Shown: one piece after another, positions 43,885 through 53,839 of the stretch
Layout: each line of letters opens with the position of its first letter
How positions within the stretch are numbered: position 1 is the stretch's first letter
Origin: Acidobacteriota bacterium
GTDB taxonomy: Bacteria; Acidobacteriota; Terriglobia; Bryobacterales; Bryobacteraceae
Reading direction: 5' to 3'
DNA length: 64,000 nt
Assembly: GCA_029776225.1 (NCBI GenBank)
Contig: JAKOTR010000035.1
Span: forward strand, 62,001 to 126,000
Notes under the pieces: generated by a model
What the model was told of the DNA's origin: nothing
What the model saw: only the letters and a program-made list of their open reading frames with translations
Database searches by the model: none
Made by a program: the position numbers and the translations under genes

Positions 43885-45221
43885 GCCGAGGGCCGCACCC
43901 TTTCGATCCGCACCAGGGCGATTCGCTTGCCCTCCATCGCAAGGATCGTGAAGCGGCGGTCGTTGTGCAGGACCGTTTCGCCGGCCTTCGGGATGTAGCC
44001 GAGCCGGAACAGCAGGAACCCGGCGAGTGTTTCGAATCCGGCGTTTGTCGGAAGTTCGATTCCGTATTGCGCTTCGAGGTCCCTGATGGATACCGTTCCC
44101 TCGAGTTCGATGACCGGCTGGCCGGGCACAGGGCGCGGCCGGCGCGGGTCGTGCTCGTCCTCGATCTCGCCGAAAACCTGTTCGATCACGTCCTCCATGG
44201 TGAGCAGCCCGACGATCGTGCCGAACTCGTCCACCACGAGCGCCATGTGCACGTGGCTCTGGCGAAACTCGTCGATCATCTGGCTCAGCGGCTTGCTCTC
44301 CGGGACCACAAGGTGTTTGTGCAGGAGGGAGCGAAGGCGGAACGGAGGGACGGCGGCGTTCTGCCGCGCGGCCGCCCGCATCTGCTGGCAGACCGCAAGC
44401 ATGTCCTTCGAGTGCAGGATGCCGATGATGTTCTGCGGTTCGTTTTCGTAAACGGGCAGGCGCGTGTACTGGTTTTCCACCAGCACGCGCATCACGGCCT
44501 CAAAAGACGAATCGACGGGAATTGACACGATGTCGTTCCGGGGCACCATGACTTCCCGCACGGAAATGGCGGGCATCTCAAGCAGGCGGTCGAGGGCGGA
44601 TTCCTCAAACCGCGATATGCGCCCCGCAGAACGCACCGATGCGGCAATCAGCTTGAGTTCCTCGATGGAGTGGCCCGCTCCGCGCTCGCCCGGCCGCAAT
44701 CCAAGCATCCGGGAGACCGCCGAGGAGGAGCGCTCCAGGATGTAGATAAACGGTTCCGAGATGCGATAGAAGACCAGCAGCAGCGGGGCGACCACTACGG
44801 CGTAGCGGTCCGCCTGCTTGATGCCGACATTTTTCGGGACCACCTCGCCGAGCACCACCATGACATACGTCAGCACGAGGAAGGCGACGACGAAGCTGAT
44901 GCCGTGCAGGAAGGGCTGAAGCGCGGGAGTCGCAATGGGGGCCACGAGCAACAGCAGGGCGTGGTAAACGGTGTCCTCGCCCGCCCATCCTGCGCCCAGA
45001 CCCGCCAGCGTTACGCCCACCTGCACGGTGGCCAGCAGCCGCTCGGGGCGGCTCAGAAGGTTGAGGGCCGCCTGCGCGCCGACGTTGCCGCCATCGGCCA
45101 TTTCCCGCAGGCGCGACTGCCGCGCCGACACCAGCGCGATCTCCGCCGAGGCAAAGAAGGCGTTCAGGCCGATGATGAAGATCAGCAGCAGGAATCGATA
45201 GCCCAGGTAAAATTCATCCAT
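43881..45221 (-). CDS. CNNM/CBS-domain transporter (HlyC/CorC, UPF0053 family)
   Basis: The ATG at 45221 starts a 446-residue protein; the one at 45251 adds ten residues and is also possible. The N-terminal DUF21 region has about four membrane segments with LLIFIIGLNAFFASAEIALV and VMVVLGEVVPKNVGI. Two CBS domains follow (VREVMVPRNDIVSIPVDSSF and VHMALVVDEFGTIVGLLTME), then a CorC_HlyC domain (IELEGTVSIRDLEAQYG). CNNM/CorC proteins export Mg2+ or modulate its transport, with nucleotides binding the CBS pair. It diverges from the acylase gene. Confidence 0.9.
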   Translation of the reverse strand: MDEFYLGYRFLLLIFIIGLNAFFASAEIALVSARQSRLREMADGGNVGAQAALNLLSRPERLLATVQVGVTLAGLGAGWAGEDTVYHALLLLVAPIATPALQPFLHGISFVVAFLVLTYVMVVLGEVVPKNVGIKQADRYAVVVAPLLLVFYRISEPFIYILERSSSAVSRMLGLRPGERGAGHSIEELKLIAASVRSAGRISRFEESALDRLLEMPAISVREVMVPRNDIVSIPVDSSFEAVMRVLVENQYTRLPVYENEPQNIIGILHSKDMLAVCQQMRAAARQNAAVPPFRLRSLLHKHLVVPESKPLSQMIDEFRQSHVHMALVVDEFGTIVGLLTMEDVIEQVFGEIEDEHDPRRPRPVPGQPVIELEGTVSIRDLEAQYGIELPTNAGFETLAGFLLFRLGYIPKAGETVLHNDRRFTILAMEGKRIALVRIERVRPSA

Positions 45222-45283
45222 AAATCGCTGTGTTAAATCGCTGTCATCCAACAGTCTACGCCGCGCGGAGTAAAATCGGGGGC

Positions 45284-47539
45284 GTGACTCGCGAGCGGCT
45301 GCTCAGGTATTTCAACATAGCCATATTCGCCGTACTGTTGCTCGCCGCCCTCGGTGTGTACTGGGCGGCTTACAGGCCTTTGCCGCAAACGTCGGGGACC
45401 CTGGCGGCGCCAATCAGCGGCAAGGCCGTCATTGTGCGCGACACGCTTGGCATTCCGCACATCACAGCCGCCACGATCGAAGACGCGCTCTTCCTGCAAG
45501 GATACGCCACGGCCCAGGATCGCCTCTGGCAGATGGACGGGTTGCGCCGCCTGGCCGCCGGGCGGCTTGCGGAAGTGTTCGGCCCCGCGGCGCTTGAATC
45601 CGACCGCGAGGCACGCAGGCTGCGAATCGACCGCATCGCGGAGGTCAGCGCGGCGAACCTTTCTCCGCAGGACCGCGCCGTGCTCGCGGCGTACGCCCGC
45701 GGAGTCAACTTTTTCATCGAGACCCAGCGCGGCAATTATCCCGTAGAGTTCTCTCTTCTGCGCTACGATCCTTTGCCTTGGACGGTGAAGGATTCGGTGC
45801 TTATCGGCCTTCATCTTTACCGCGCGCTGACGACGAGCTGGCACGCTGAGCTGCAAAAGAGCGCAATGCTGGAAACCGGCGACCCCGAAAAAGTGGGGTT
45901 CCTGTTCCGCAACGCGGGCGGGGAGATCCAGCCCGGCTCGAACGCCTGGGTGCTGGGAGGAAAGCGCACGGCGAGCGGCCGGCCTTTGCTGGCCAACGAT
46001 CCGCACCTGGAGTACTCGATCCCCGGCATCTGGCACGCCGTACACCTCAAGGCGCCCGGACTGAACGTCGCTGGCGTGGCGGTGCCCGGCCTTCCGTGCG
46101 TCATTCTGGGGCATAACGATCGGATCGGCTGGGGCGCTACAAACCTTCAGTTCGACGTCCAGGACCTCTACATCGAGAAACTCGATGCACGAACCGGGCG
46201 CTATGTCTTTCAAGGCAAACTGGAACAGGCCCGGCTGGAGCGTGAACTCATCCCCGTGCGGGGCGAGCCGCCGCAGGAATACGTGGCCTGGGTTACCCGG
46301 CACGGTCCGGTGTTTCGCGAGGGCGGCCGTTTTCTTGCGCTGCGGTGGACGGCGGCCGAGGGCGGCTTTGCGTATCCCTTCCTCGATTTGAACCGCGCGC
46401 GCAACTTTCAGGAGTTCACCGCGGCGCTCGCCCGCTATCCCGGGCCGGCCCAGAACTTCGTCTACGCGGATGTCGACGGTAACATCGGCTATCAGGCCGC
46501 GGGGCGCCTTCCCATCCGGAAGACTTACGACGGCACGGCGCCGGTCGACGGCAGCACGGGAGAATACGAGTGGCACGGCTACATTCCTTTTGAGCAACTG
46601 CCGCGCGTCTACAACCCACCTTCGGGGATCATCATAACAGCCAACCAGAATCCGTTTCCCCTCGGTTATCCATACCAGGTAAGCGGGAATTTCGCCTCCG
46701 GTTACCGGTCCAGGCAAGTCTACCACCTCTTAACCAGGCGGAGTGACTGGCGTGCCGGAGACATGGTGCGTATTCAGATGGACGTATACTCGGCGCTCCA
46801 CCACTTCCTGGCGCGGCAGGTGGTGGCCGCCTTTGGCCGGCGCGGTTCGGCGGACGCGGGAGTCAAAGAGGCGGTGGCAATCCTGCGCTCCTGGAACGGC
46901 CAGATGGAAGGCGGACCAGCGCCCGTGATCGCAACACTTCTGTTCCAGCACGTGCGCAAGGCTGCGGCGGAAAGGGCCGCCCCGGGCAAGGGCCTGGCGT
47001 ATGATGCTCCCCTGCCGCTCGGGAATCACAGCGTGCAGATGGCGCCTGCCGCGACCGAAAAACTGCTGCGGGAGCGGCCCAAGGGCTGGTTCGCCGACTA
47101 CGATGAGGTTCTGCTCACGGCCTTTCGCGATGCACTGGAGGAGGGCCGGAGAATACAGGGCCGGGATGTGACCAGGTGGGATTGGGGCAGATACAACCAG
47201 TTACGTATCTCTCACCCGATCGGGGGACGCATCCCGGTTATAGGCAAGTTTGCGGCCAGGTATTTCGATATCGGGCCCATAAGGCAAAGCGGCTCGACCG
47301 CGAGCGTGAAGCAGGCGACGCGCAGACTGGGACCCTCGATGCGCATGACGGTGGATTTCGCCGATCTGGACGCGTCCACTTTGAATCTGCTGGCCGGCGA
47401 GTCGGGGCAGGTGCTCTCGAAACATTACAAGGATCAGTGGGAAGCCTGGTATTACGGCCGGACGTTCCCAATGCAGTTTTCCAAGGTCGAAGCGAAAAGC
47501 ACGCTGACCGTCGTCCCGCTGGAAAAGCAGCAGCAGTGA
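45284..47539 (+). CDS. Penicillin acylase-family N-terminal nucleophile hydrolase
   Basis: The GTG at 45284 gives 751 residues starting with a membrane anchor or signal (LLRYFNIAIFAVLLLAALGV). The alpha chain contains VRDTLGIPHITA and GYATAQDRLWQMDGLRRLAAG. The autocatalytic Ser219 lies in EIQPGSNAWVLGG, as expected for the processing site, and LANDPHLEYSIPGIW follows. Members hydrolyse amide bonds in penicillins, acyl-homoserine lactones or cyclic lipopeptides in the periplasm. The substrate here is not known; quorum quenching or envelope amide turnover are options. Confidence 0.88.
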   Translation: MTRERLLRYFNIAIFAVLLLAALGVYWAAYRPLPQTSGTLAAPISGKAVIVRDTLGIPHITAATIEDALFLQGYATAQDRLWQMDGLRRLAAGRLAEVFGPAALESDREARRLRIDRIAEVSAANLSPQDRAVLAAYARGVNFFIETQRGNYPVEFSLLRYDPLPWTVKDSVLIGLHLYRALTTSWHAELQKSAMLETGDPEKVGFLFRNAGGEIQPGSNAWVLGGKRTASGRPLLANDPHLEYSIPGIWHAVHLKAPGLNVAGVAVPGLPCVILGHNDRIGWGATNLQFDVQDLYIEKLDARTGRYVFQGKLEQARLERELIPVRGEPPQEYVAWVTRHGPVFREGGRFLALRWTAAEGGFAYPFLDLNRARNFQEFTAALARYPGPAQNFVYADVDGNIGYQAAGRLPIRKTYDGTAPVDGSTGEYEWHGYIPFEQLPRVYNPPSGIIITANQNPFPLGYPYQVSGNFASGYRSRQVYHLLTRRSDWRAGDMVRIQMDVYSALHHFLARQVVAAFGRRGSADAGVKEAVAILRSWNGQMEGGPAPVIATLLFQHVRKAAAERAAPGKGLAYDAPLPLGNHSVQMAPAATEKLLRERPKGWFADYDEVLLTAFRDALEEGRRIQGRDVTRWDWGRYNQLRISHPIGGRIPVIGKFAARYFDIGPIRQSGSTASVKQATRRLGPSMRMTVDFADLDASTLNLLAGESGQVLSKHYKDQWEAWYYGRTFPMQFSKVEAKSTLTVVPLEKQQQ

Positions 47540-47540
47540 T

Positions 47541-48311
47541 CTACGCGCGCGGCTCGACAAACACCGGGCGCTCCGAGTTCTCCTTCAGCGGTAGCGGAAC
47601 CTGCATGCACAGGTTCATCACGGGCGCTACTTCATCGAATACCGCGAGCATGGATTCGACCAGGTCCAGCCCCGTGGCGCCGCGGACCTCGTCCTCGGTC
47701 ATCGGAAAGTAGAGCTGGAATCCCGCCCAGCAGTCCGGCGCGGCGGTTTCGAGCCGGCGGCGAAGTTTTTGAGGGCCGGGGTAGTCCGGCTCGCCGCAGT
47801 CGAGGGCGTTCCCGTCCCATGTTCCGGCGTGAATGCGGAAACCATCGGCGAGCAGGCGCCTGAGGTGCGCGTCCATCGCGCCGCGGGGCTTGAGCGCGGC
47901 CAGCAGGCGGTTCCAGTCCCAGTCTTCCCGAAGCCGGAAGGGCTCCGATTCGCGTGGAGCTTTCAAGAATCCGCGCTCGATCTGCAGCCCGCACTGGAAA
48001 ATGCGCTCGTCGTGCTCGATCGAAAGGTAGAACTTGGAACAACCGAAGCTCACGCCGCTGGAAAGCGGCTTGGCGGCGCGGTTGGCGCGGGTAAGGAAGC
48101 CGATCCACTTCCAATAGACGCCGCGGCCCCAACGCTCGGTGACGAACGCCTGCCCGTAGCGGGTTTCGAGCGCTGTCTTGAGGATGCGGGTGATGCGCTC
48201 GTGCTCCTCGAGGTTGCCGACGCGGATGCCGCGGTCGAAATCGAGGAATTCCGGGCGAAAACCGGCCACAATGGCCTGGCGGGGGGACGCTGCGGATCTG
48301 GGTGGACACAT
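47541..48311 (-). CDS. Hypothetical protein
   Basis: The 256-residue product has no signal peptide and no family I recognise. Visible features are GFRPEFLDFDRGIRVGNLEE, VTERWGRGVYWKWIGFLTRA, FYLSIEHDERIFQCGLQIER and CWAGFQLYFPMTEDEV, which suggest an alpha/beta domain binding a nucleic acid or small ligand. The start may instead be the GTG 15 codons in. The gene ends 1 nt from the acylase stop in convergent orientation and diverges from the ThuA gene by 29 nt. Confidence 0.55.
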   Translation of the reverse strand: MCPPRSAASPRQAIVAGFRPEFLDFDRGIRVGNLEEHERITRILKTALETRYGQAFVTERWGRGVYWKWIGFLTRANRAAKPLSSGVSFGCSKFYLSIEHDERIFQCGLQIERGFLKAPRESEPFRLREDWDWNRLLAALKPRGAMDAHLRRLLADGFRIHAGTWDGNALDCGEPDYPGPQKLRRRLETAAPDCWAGFQLYFPMTEDEVRGATGLDLVESMLAVFDEVAPVMNLCMQVPLPLKENSERPVFVEPRA

Positions 48312-48340
48312 GGGCGTAGCTGGTATCCAATTGTAATGCT

Positions 48341-49105
48341 ATGAGGACCTTGTTATCGGGTCTGGCGTTTGCGGTCCTGGCGCTCGCGGCGGACCGGCCC
48401 GTCGAGGTGCTGTTCATTACCGGTCAGAGCGACACGCAATACCACGACTGGCGCGTTTCGACGCCGCACCTGCGTCAAATTCTCGAAAGAACGGGCCGTT
48501 TCGAGGTAAAGGTCTGCGAATCGCCCGCCACGCTGACGCCCGCGGCGCTGGCAGGGGTTGACGTGCTGATCCTGAACTACACCGGGCCGCGCTGGGGCGC
48601 CGCGGCGGAACAGGCGGTGGAGGAATTCATCCGCTCGGGCCAGGGAATGGTTGGGGTGCACGGGGTGAACTACGGGCCGCTGATCGGGACCGAATTGCAG
48701 CCGGACGGCAAGTGGAAGCTGGTGGAGCCGTGGCCGGCCTTTCCCGAGATGCTGGGCATGACCTGGGCGCCCGCGGATATCGGCCACGCCAGGCGGCACG
48801 TGTTCAAGGTCAAGGTCGTGGACCGCACGCATCCGATCGGGCGGGCGCTGCCGCCGGAGTTCGAAGCCGACGATGAGTTGTACCACAAGATGGCGTTGAA
48901 GCCCACGGCGCGGGTGATCGCTTCGGCGTACGACGATCCGGCAACCGGCGGCACCGGCAAGGACGAGCCCGTGCTTTGGACCGTGCCGTTCGGCAGCGGG
49001 CGGGTAGTGTATTTCTCGCTCGGGCACGACCGGAAGGCGATGTCCATGCCCGGCTTCGTCGAGGCTTTCGTGGCCTCGGTTGAGTGGGCCGCGCGCAGCC
49101 GCTAA
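48341..49105 (+). CDS. Exported ThuA-domain protein
   Basis: The 254-residue protein has a short signal peptide (RTLLSGLAFAVLALAA) and a ThuA fold related to class I glutamine amidotransferases: VEVLFITGQSDTQYHDWRVS, VDVLILNYTG, GQGMVGVHGVNYG, HPIGRALP and GRVVYFSLGHD. ThuA was named from trehalose utilisation. Homologues are frequent in sugar-scavenging loci, but the reaction is not established. The stop abuts the stop of the convergent sugar porter gene. Confidence 0.82.
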   Translation: MRTLLSGLAFAVLALAADRPVEVLFITGQSDTQYHDWRVSTPHLRQILERTGRFEVKVCESPATLTPAALAGVDVLILNYTGPRWGAAAEQAVEEFIRSGQGMVGVHGVNYGPLIGTELQPDGKWKLVEPWPAFPEMLGMTWAPADIGHARRHVFKVKVVDRTHPIGRALPPEFEADDELYHKMALKPTARVIASAYDDPATGGTGKDEPVLWTVPFGSGRVVYFSLGHDRKAMSMPGFVEAFVASVEWAARSR

Positions 49106-50473
49106 TCAACCAGCCTTGCGCCAGAGTTTTTCGATCTCTTCGAGCGTCTTGCCCTTGGTTTCCGGCGTGGCGAGCCAGACGATGAGGAACATGGTCACGC
49201 ACATGACGCCGTAAAGCCAGAAGGCGCCGGTGACAGTGATCGCCGAGGAAAGCGAGAGGTAAGTCATCGTCAGCGCGACGCAGGCCGTCCACAGGGCGAT
49301 GGTTGCGATCGACATGGCGCGGCCGCGCACGCGGGTCGGGAAAATCTCCGCCAGAACCACCCAGACGCCGGGGCCCATTCCCACTGCGAACCCGGCCACG
49401 CAGCAAACCATCACCGCCAGCACCAGGATGGCGGGCGGCGGTTCAAGGAGGAACGCCGCGCCCAGCGCGAATTGTCCCACCCCCAGGATGCCCGCCGACA
49501 ACATGAGCAGTGGCTTGCGCCCCACGCGGTCGATCACCCACAGAGCGACGATGGTCGCCAGGAAATTGATCAGGCCGATCACGACGTTAGCGCCGATGGC
49601 CGAGCTTGCCGTCTGGCCGCCGACCTGTTCCTTGAAGATGACCGAGCCGTAGAAGAGCACCGTATTGATGCCCGTGATCTGCTGCAAAACGGCCAGCGCA
49701 ACGGCGATGAAGAGGGCGCGGCGGAAGCCGGGCTGAAAAAGCTCACGGATCGAGCCGGTTTCCTCCGCGATGGCTTCTTTGATCTGCCCCAATTCGATCA
49801 AAGCCTGGCTGCTGCCGTTCACCCTGGTCAAAACGCGGAGCGCCTCGGATTCCCTTCCGTTCTCCGTGAGCCAGCGCGGACTTTCGGGCACGAAGAACAG
49901 CGCGATAAAAAACGCGATCGCGGGCACAGCGGCGGAAGCGAACATCCAGCGCCAGCCGTGCGGGCCAACGTAGGAAAGCAGCCAGTTGATGAAATAGGCA
50001 AGCAGGATGCCGGTGACGATGGCCATCTGGTTCAGCGAAACCAGGCGGCCGCGGATCCGCGCCGGCGAAACCTCGGCGATATACAGCGGCGCCAGCATCG
50101 AAGCCATGCCCACCGCCACGCCTCCGATGAAGCGAGCGGCGACCAACTCGGTGAGATTGCGGGGCAGGGCGGCGCCGAGCGCCGAAGCCGCAAACAGGAG
50201 AGCTGAGACGATCAGGATGCGGCGCCGTCCGAATCGGTCGCTGAGCCAGCCGGCAATACTCGCCCCGAAAACGCAGCCAAAGAGCAGGCTGCTGGCGGCG
50301 ACTTCGGTCTGGAACTCGGTGAGTCCGAACTGCTCGCGCAGGAAAATGATCGCGCCGTTGATCACGGCGATATCAAAGCCGAACAGGAGGCCCGAGGTGG
50401 CCGCGACGATAGCCGAAAGATATACGAATAAAGCACTGCCGCGCACGTCCGGCGCAGTCTCACTTTGAAGCAT
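49106..50473 (-). CDS. MFS sugar porter
   Basis: The 455-residue protein has twelve predicted membrane segments and the sugar-porter signatures: WLSDRFGRRRILI after TM2, PESPRWLTENGR before the central loop, VIDRVGRKPLL after TM8, and the C-terminal ATPETKGKTLEEIEKLW. The motif QQITGINTVLFYG in TM7 is typical of proton-coupled hexose or pentose transporters. It would import a monosaccharide released by the exported enzymes of the neighbourhood. It diverges from the isomerase-like gene. Confidence 0.9.
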   Translation of the reverse strand: MLQSETAPDVRGSALFVYLSAIVAATSGLLFGFDIAVINGAIIFLREQFGLTEFQTEVAASSLLFGCVFGASIAGWLSDRFGRRRILIVSALLFAASALGAALPRNLTELVAARFIGGVAVGMASMLAPLYIAEVSPARIRGRLVSLNQMAIVTGILLAYFINWLLSYVGPHGWRWMFASAAVPAIAFFIALFFVPESPRWLTENGRESEALRVLTRVNGSSQALIELGQIKEAIAEETGSIRELFQPGFRRALFIAVALAVLQQITGINTVLFYGSVIFKEQVGGQTASSAIGANVVIGLINFLATIVALWVIDRVGRKPLLMLSAGILGVGQFALGAAFLLEPPPAILVLAVMVCCVAGFAVGMGPGVWVVLAEIFPTRVRGRAMSIATIALWTACVALTMTYLSLSSAITVTGAFWLYGVMCVTMFLIVWLATPETKGKTLEEIEKLWRKAG

Positions 50474-50556
50474 TTCCGTATGCTAACAGACCTGGACGCG
50501 GGGCGTCTTCCGGCCACTCATTAATGTATACTTCGGACGAGTTGAAGGAGGTCCGG

Positions 50557-51966
50557 ATGTCCGATTCCATGCTCCCCATGACCCGCCGGCAGTTTGGGCT
50601 CTCGCTGCCGGCTGCTGCGTCTTTAACCGTTCCGGCGGCGGCCCAGACTTCGGAGCTGATGCCCTGGGACGAGCCCGCGACGGTCGCGAAGGTGTACCTT
50701 GCGTCTCCTGAGGTGCACTGGCCGAAACCGACCCTGGATGTTGAGAACGAGGTCGCCGAAATCGAAGCGCGCCTGGCGGAGGTTGCGCACAAGCACACCG
50801 AAAACGTGCGCTTCGTGGGCGGGGAAATCCTGCGCGTGGAAGCGGACGTCAAGCCCTGGCTGGCAAAGATGGGCGAGATCGACGGCGTACTGATGATCCC
50901 CGTGTCGCAGCCGATTCCTCCGCTGCGCCCGCTGCTGGATTCGCTCGAAGTCCCCGGGCTGTTCTTCTCGCGGCCTTATGCGACTCACGCGTGGTCGTCG
51001 ATCGCGGAGCTGAGAAAGCACGGCAGGAAGCTCGACGTGATCGCGACCTCGAGCTACGGCGATCTCGACCCCTACATGCGCATCTTCCGCACCGTTCACC
51101 ACATGCGGAAGAGTAAGGTGCTGGTGGGCGTGGCGACGCCCGCGGCGCGCCAGCAGACTGCCGCCGCCTACAGCAAGCATTTCGGAACTTCGTTCAAGTT
51201 CATCACCGGCCGGGAATTCCAGGAAGCATTCAACGCGGTGGACGAGCGGCAGGCACAGAAGGAAGCGGACGAATTCATGCGCGGAGCGCTGAGGGTGGTG
51301 GAGCCGTCAGCCAAGGAGATCCGCGACGCCCTGCGCTTCTACCTCGCCCTGCGGAACATGCTCCGGCAGGAAAAGGCGAACGCGCTGACAATCGACTGCT
51401 TCGGCACGCTGGCGGCGAACACGCTGCCGGGATACCCTTGCATCGCCTGGTCAAAGTTCAACGACTCGGGACTGTACGGGGTCTGCGAGGCCGACCTGGC
51501 CTCCACCATGACGCAGATGCTGGTGGCTTCCTACTCGGGGATGCCGGGCTTCGTCTCGGACCCGGTGTTCGACATCAGCCGCAACGAGGTCATTCATGCC
51601 CACTGCGTTGCCGCGACGAAGATGAAGGGCTTCAACGGGCCGTCGTTCCCGTACATCCTCCGCAATCACCTGGAGACGAACGAGGGCGCGGCGGTTCAGG
51701 TGCTCATGCCATCGAACGAAACCGTCACCGTGGCGCGTTTCACTGGGCCACAGCGGTTGCTGGTATCCACCGCCGAGGTCACCGGTCCGGTGATGGATAG
51801 CGACCGCGGGTGCCGCACGCAGATCCGGACGCGTGTCAGCAACGCCGAAAAATGGCTTCAGAACTTTTCGGCCGGCCTTCACCGGGTGGTCTTCTACGGC
51901 GACCACACGCAGGCGATCGAGCGCATGGGCCGCCTGATGGGTTTCGAGGTGGTCCACGAGATCTGA
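50557..51966 (+). CDS. L-fucose/arabinose isomerase-fold protein with Tat signal
   Basis: The ATG at 50557 follows an excellent AAGGAGGT; the earlier ATG at 50524 adds 11 residues with no signal. The 469-residue protein has a Tat leader (MTRRQFGLSLPAAASL). Its core resembles FucI/AraA-type isomerases: DGVLMIPVSQPIPPLRPLL, LTIDCFGTLAAN, GVCEADLASTMTQML, FDISRNEVIHAHCVAATKM with possible metal ligands, and VARFTGPQRLLVS. Classical FucI is cytosolic, so an exported version is unusual. It sits next to a sugar porter and sulfatases, fitting breakdown of sulfated fucose-type glycans. The reaction is inferred. Confidence 0.68.
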   Translation: MSDSMLPMTRRQFGLSLPAAASLTVPAAAQTSELMPWDEPATVAKVYLASPEVHWPKPTLDVENEVAEIEARLAEVAHKHTENVRFVGGEILRVEADVKPWLAKMGEIDGVLMIPVSQPIPPLRPLLDSLEVPGLFFSRPYATHAWSSIAELRKHGRKLDVIATSSYGDLDPYMRIFRTVHHMRKSKVLVGVATPAARQQTAAAYSKHFGTSFKFITGREFQEAFNAVDERQAQKEADEFMRGALRVVEPSAKEIRDALRFYLALRNMLRQEKANALTIDCFGTLAANTLPGYPCIAWSKFNDSGLYGVCEADLASTMTQMLVASYSGMPGFVSDPVFDISRNEVIHAHCVAATKMKGFNGPSFPYILRNHLETNEGAAVQVLMPSNETVTVARFTGPQRLLVSTAEVTGPVMDSDRGCRTQIRTRVSNAEKWLQNFSAGLHRVVFYGDHTQAIERMGRLMGFEVVHEI

Positions 51967-51979
51967 TAGTGTATTCGGC

Positions 51980-53839
51980 ATGGAGAAACTCACCAGGCGC
52001 GGTTTCGCCGGAACCCTCGGCGCGGGGCTGCTAGCTGGAAGCAGCCAGGCGGCCAGGCCAAACATCCTCTGGATCACCTGCGAAGACATGGGGCCGCATC
52101 TGCACGCATGCGGCGACTCCTACTCGGTGACGCCGAACCTGGACGCGCTGGCGCGGCGAGGGTTGATGTACATGAACGCGTGGTCCAATGCGCCTGTCTG
52201 CGCGCCGGCGCGGACCGCCATCATCTCCGGAATGTACCCTTCCTCGACCGGCTCCGAGCACATGCGCTCGATGGTGAGCCTGCCTGCCGGCATGAAGCTG
52301 TTCCCCCAATACCTGCGCGAGGCCGGTTATTACTGTTCGAATAACTCCAAGGAAGATTACAACCTGGAAAAACCGGGCACGGTTTGGGACGAGTCGAGCA
52401 CCAAAGCGCACTGGCGCAACCGCGCTCCCGGCCAGCCGTTCTTTGCGGTCTTCAATTTCACTACCACGCACGAAAGCCAGATCCGCACGCGGCCGCACAC
52501 GTTCTTCCATGACCCGGCCAAAGTGCGCGTACCCGCGTATCATCCCGACACTCCGGAAGTGCGGCTGGACTGGGCGCAGTATTACGACAACATCACCACG
52601 ATGGACAAGCAGGCCGGGCGCGTGCTGGAAGAACTCAGGCAAGACGGTTTGGTCGAAGACACCATCGTTTTCTTCTTCGGCGACCACGGATCCGGCATGC
52701 CGCGCAGCAAGCGCTTCCCTTACAACTCCGGCTTGAACGTCTCGATCATTGCGTCGATTCCGAAAAAATTCCGGAGCCTCGCGCCGCCCGAATACAAAGA
52801 GGGCGCGAAGACGGACCGGCTCGTGGAATTCGTGGACCTGGCGCCCACCATGCTCAGCCTTGCGGGCCTGCGGCCGCCGGATCATCTTCAGGGGCGGGCG
52901 TTCATGGGGCCGTACCAGCAGCCGGAGCGGCAATTCGCTCACGGACTCCGCGGGCGTATGGACGAGCGCATCGACCTCATCCGCACCGTGCGCGATAAGC
53001 GCTACGTCTATCTGCGCAATTACATGCCCCACAAGATCTACGGCCAGCACATCGCCTACATGTTCGTCACCCCGACAACCCGGATATGGAAGGAGCTGTA
53101 CGATCAGGGCAAACTGAACGAGGCGCAGAGACGGTTCTGGGAACCCAAGCCGCCCGAAGAATTGTACGACCTCTCCCGGGACCCGGACGAAATCCACAAC
53201 CTGGCTACATCACCTGCGCACCAGGACGTGCTGAAGCGGCTCAGAAAAGCCCAGCAGGACCACGCGAAGGAGATTCGCGATGTGGGTTTTCTTCCCGAAG
53301 CCGAGCTCCACAGCCGCTCAAAGGGGTCGACGCCCTACGAGATGGGCCGCGATCCAAAGAAATACCCGCTGGAGCGGATCATGGCCGCGGCGGAGGCGGC
53401 ATCGTCGTTGAAGCCGGACGCCATGCCCGAACTGCTCAAGGCGCTGAACGATTCCGATTCGGTTGTGCGCTACTGGGCGGTGATGGGTATTCTGATGCGC
53501 GGGGAGGAGACGGTCAAGAAGCAGGCGCCTGCGCTGCGTAAGGCCCTTTCGGATGTCGCGCCATGCGTGCGCATCGCGGCGGCGGAGGCGCTCGGCCGCT
53601 ACGGCACCGACGAGGATGCAAGAAAATCCCTGGCCGCACTTATGGAGCTCGCGCCGGCCGACAAGAACGGCCCGTTCGTCTCGATTCTGGCGTTGAACGC
53701 GATTGAAGCGCTCCTCCCGAGAATCAAACCGCCGAAAGAGGCAATTGCCGCTCTACCCAAGTCGGATCCGGCTTCGCACCCGCGCGCGAACGAGGAATAT
53801 GTCTCGCGCATGATCGAGGCGGTGCTGGAGAAGCTCTAA
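51980..53839 (+). CDS. Tat-signal Cys-type sulfatase with C-terminal HEAT-like repeats
   Basis: The 619-residue protein has a Tat leader (LTRRGFAGTLGAGLLAG). The sulfatase domain has NILWITCEDMG for calcium binding, the formylglycine site C74-APAR followed by TAIISGMYPS, and a distal FFFGDHGSGMPRSKR. After ~440 residues it carries an extra helical part (DAMPELLKALNDSDSVVRYW, LSDVAPCVRIAAAEALGRYG) that looks like HEAT repeats. It hydrolyses sulfate esters outside the cytoplasm; the glycan is unknown. It starts 13 nt after the isomerase-like gene and is probably cotranscribed. The stop abuts the convergent sulfatase stop. Confidence 0.87.
   Translation: MEKLTRRGFAGTLGAGLLAGSSQAARPNILWITCEDMGPHLHACGDSYSVTPNLDALARRGLMYMNAWSNAPVCAPARTAIISGMYPSSTGSEHMRSMVSLPAGMKLFPQYLREAGYYCSNNSKEDYNLEKPGTVWDESSTKAHWRNRAPGQPFFAVFNFTTTHESQIRTRPHTFFHDPAKVRVPAYHPDTPEVRLDWAQYYDNITTMDKQAGRVLEELRQDGLVEDTIVFFFGDHGSGMPRSKRFPYNSGLNVSIIASIPKKFRSLAPPEYKEGAKTDRLVEFVDLAPTMLSLAGLRPPDHLQGRAFMGPYQQPERQFAHGLRGRMDERIDLIRTVRDKRYVYLRNYMPHKIYGQHIAYMFVTPTTRIWKELYDQGKLNEAQRRFWEPKPPEELYDLSRDPDEIHNLATSPAHQDVLKRLRKAQQDHAKEIRDVGFLPEAELHSRSKGSTPYEMGRDPKKYPLERIMAAAEAASSLKPDAMPELLKALNDSDSVVRYWAVMGILMRGEETVKKQAPALRKALSDVAPCVRIAAAEALGRYGTDEDARKSLAALMELAPADKNGPFVSILALNAIEALLPRIKPPKEAIAALPKSDPASHPRANEEYVSRMIEAVLEKL

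Noticed and set aside
45222-45244. A direct repeat AAATCGCTGT (45222-45231 and 45235-45244) between the CNNM and acylase genes.
   Set aside because: Too short and single; probably chance.
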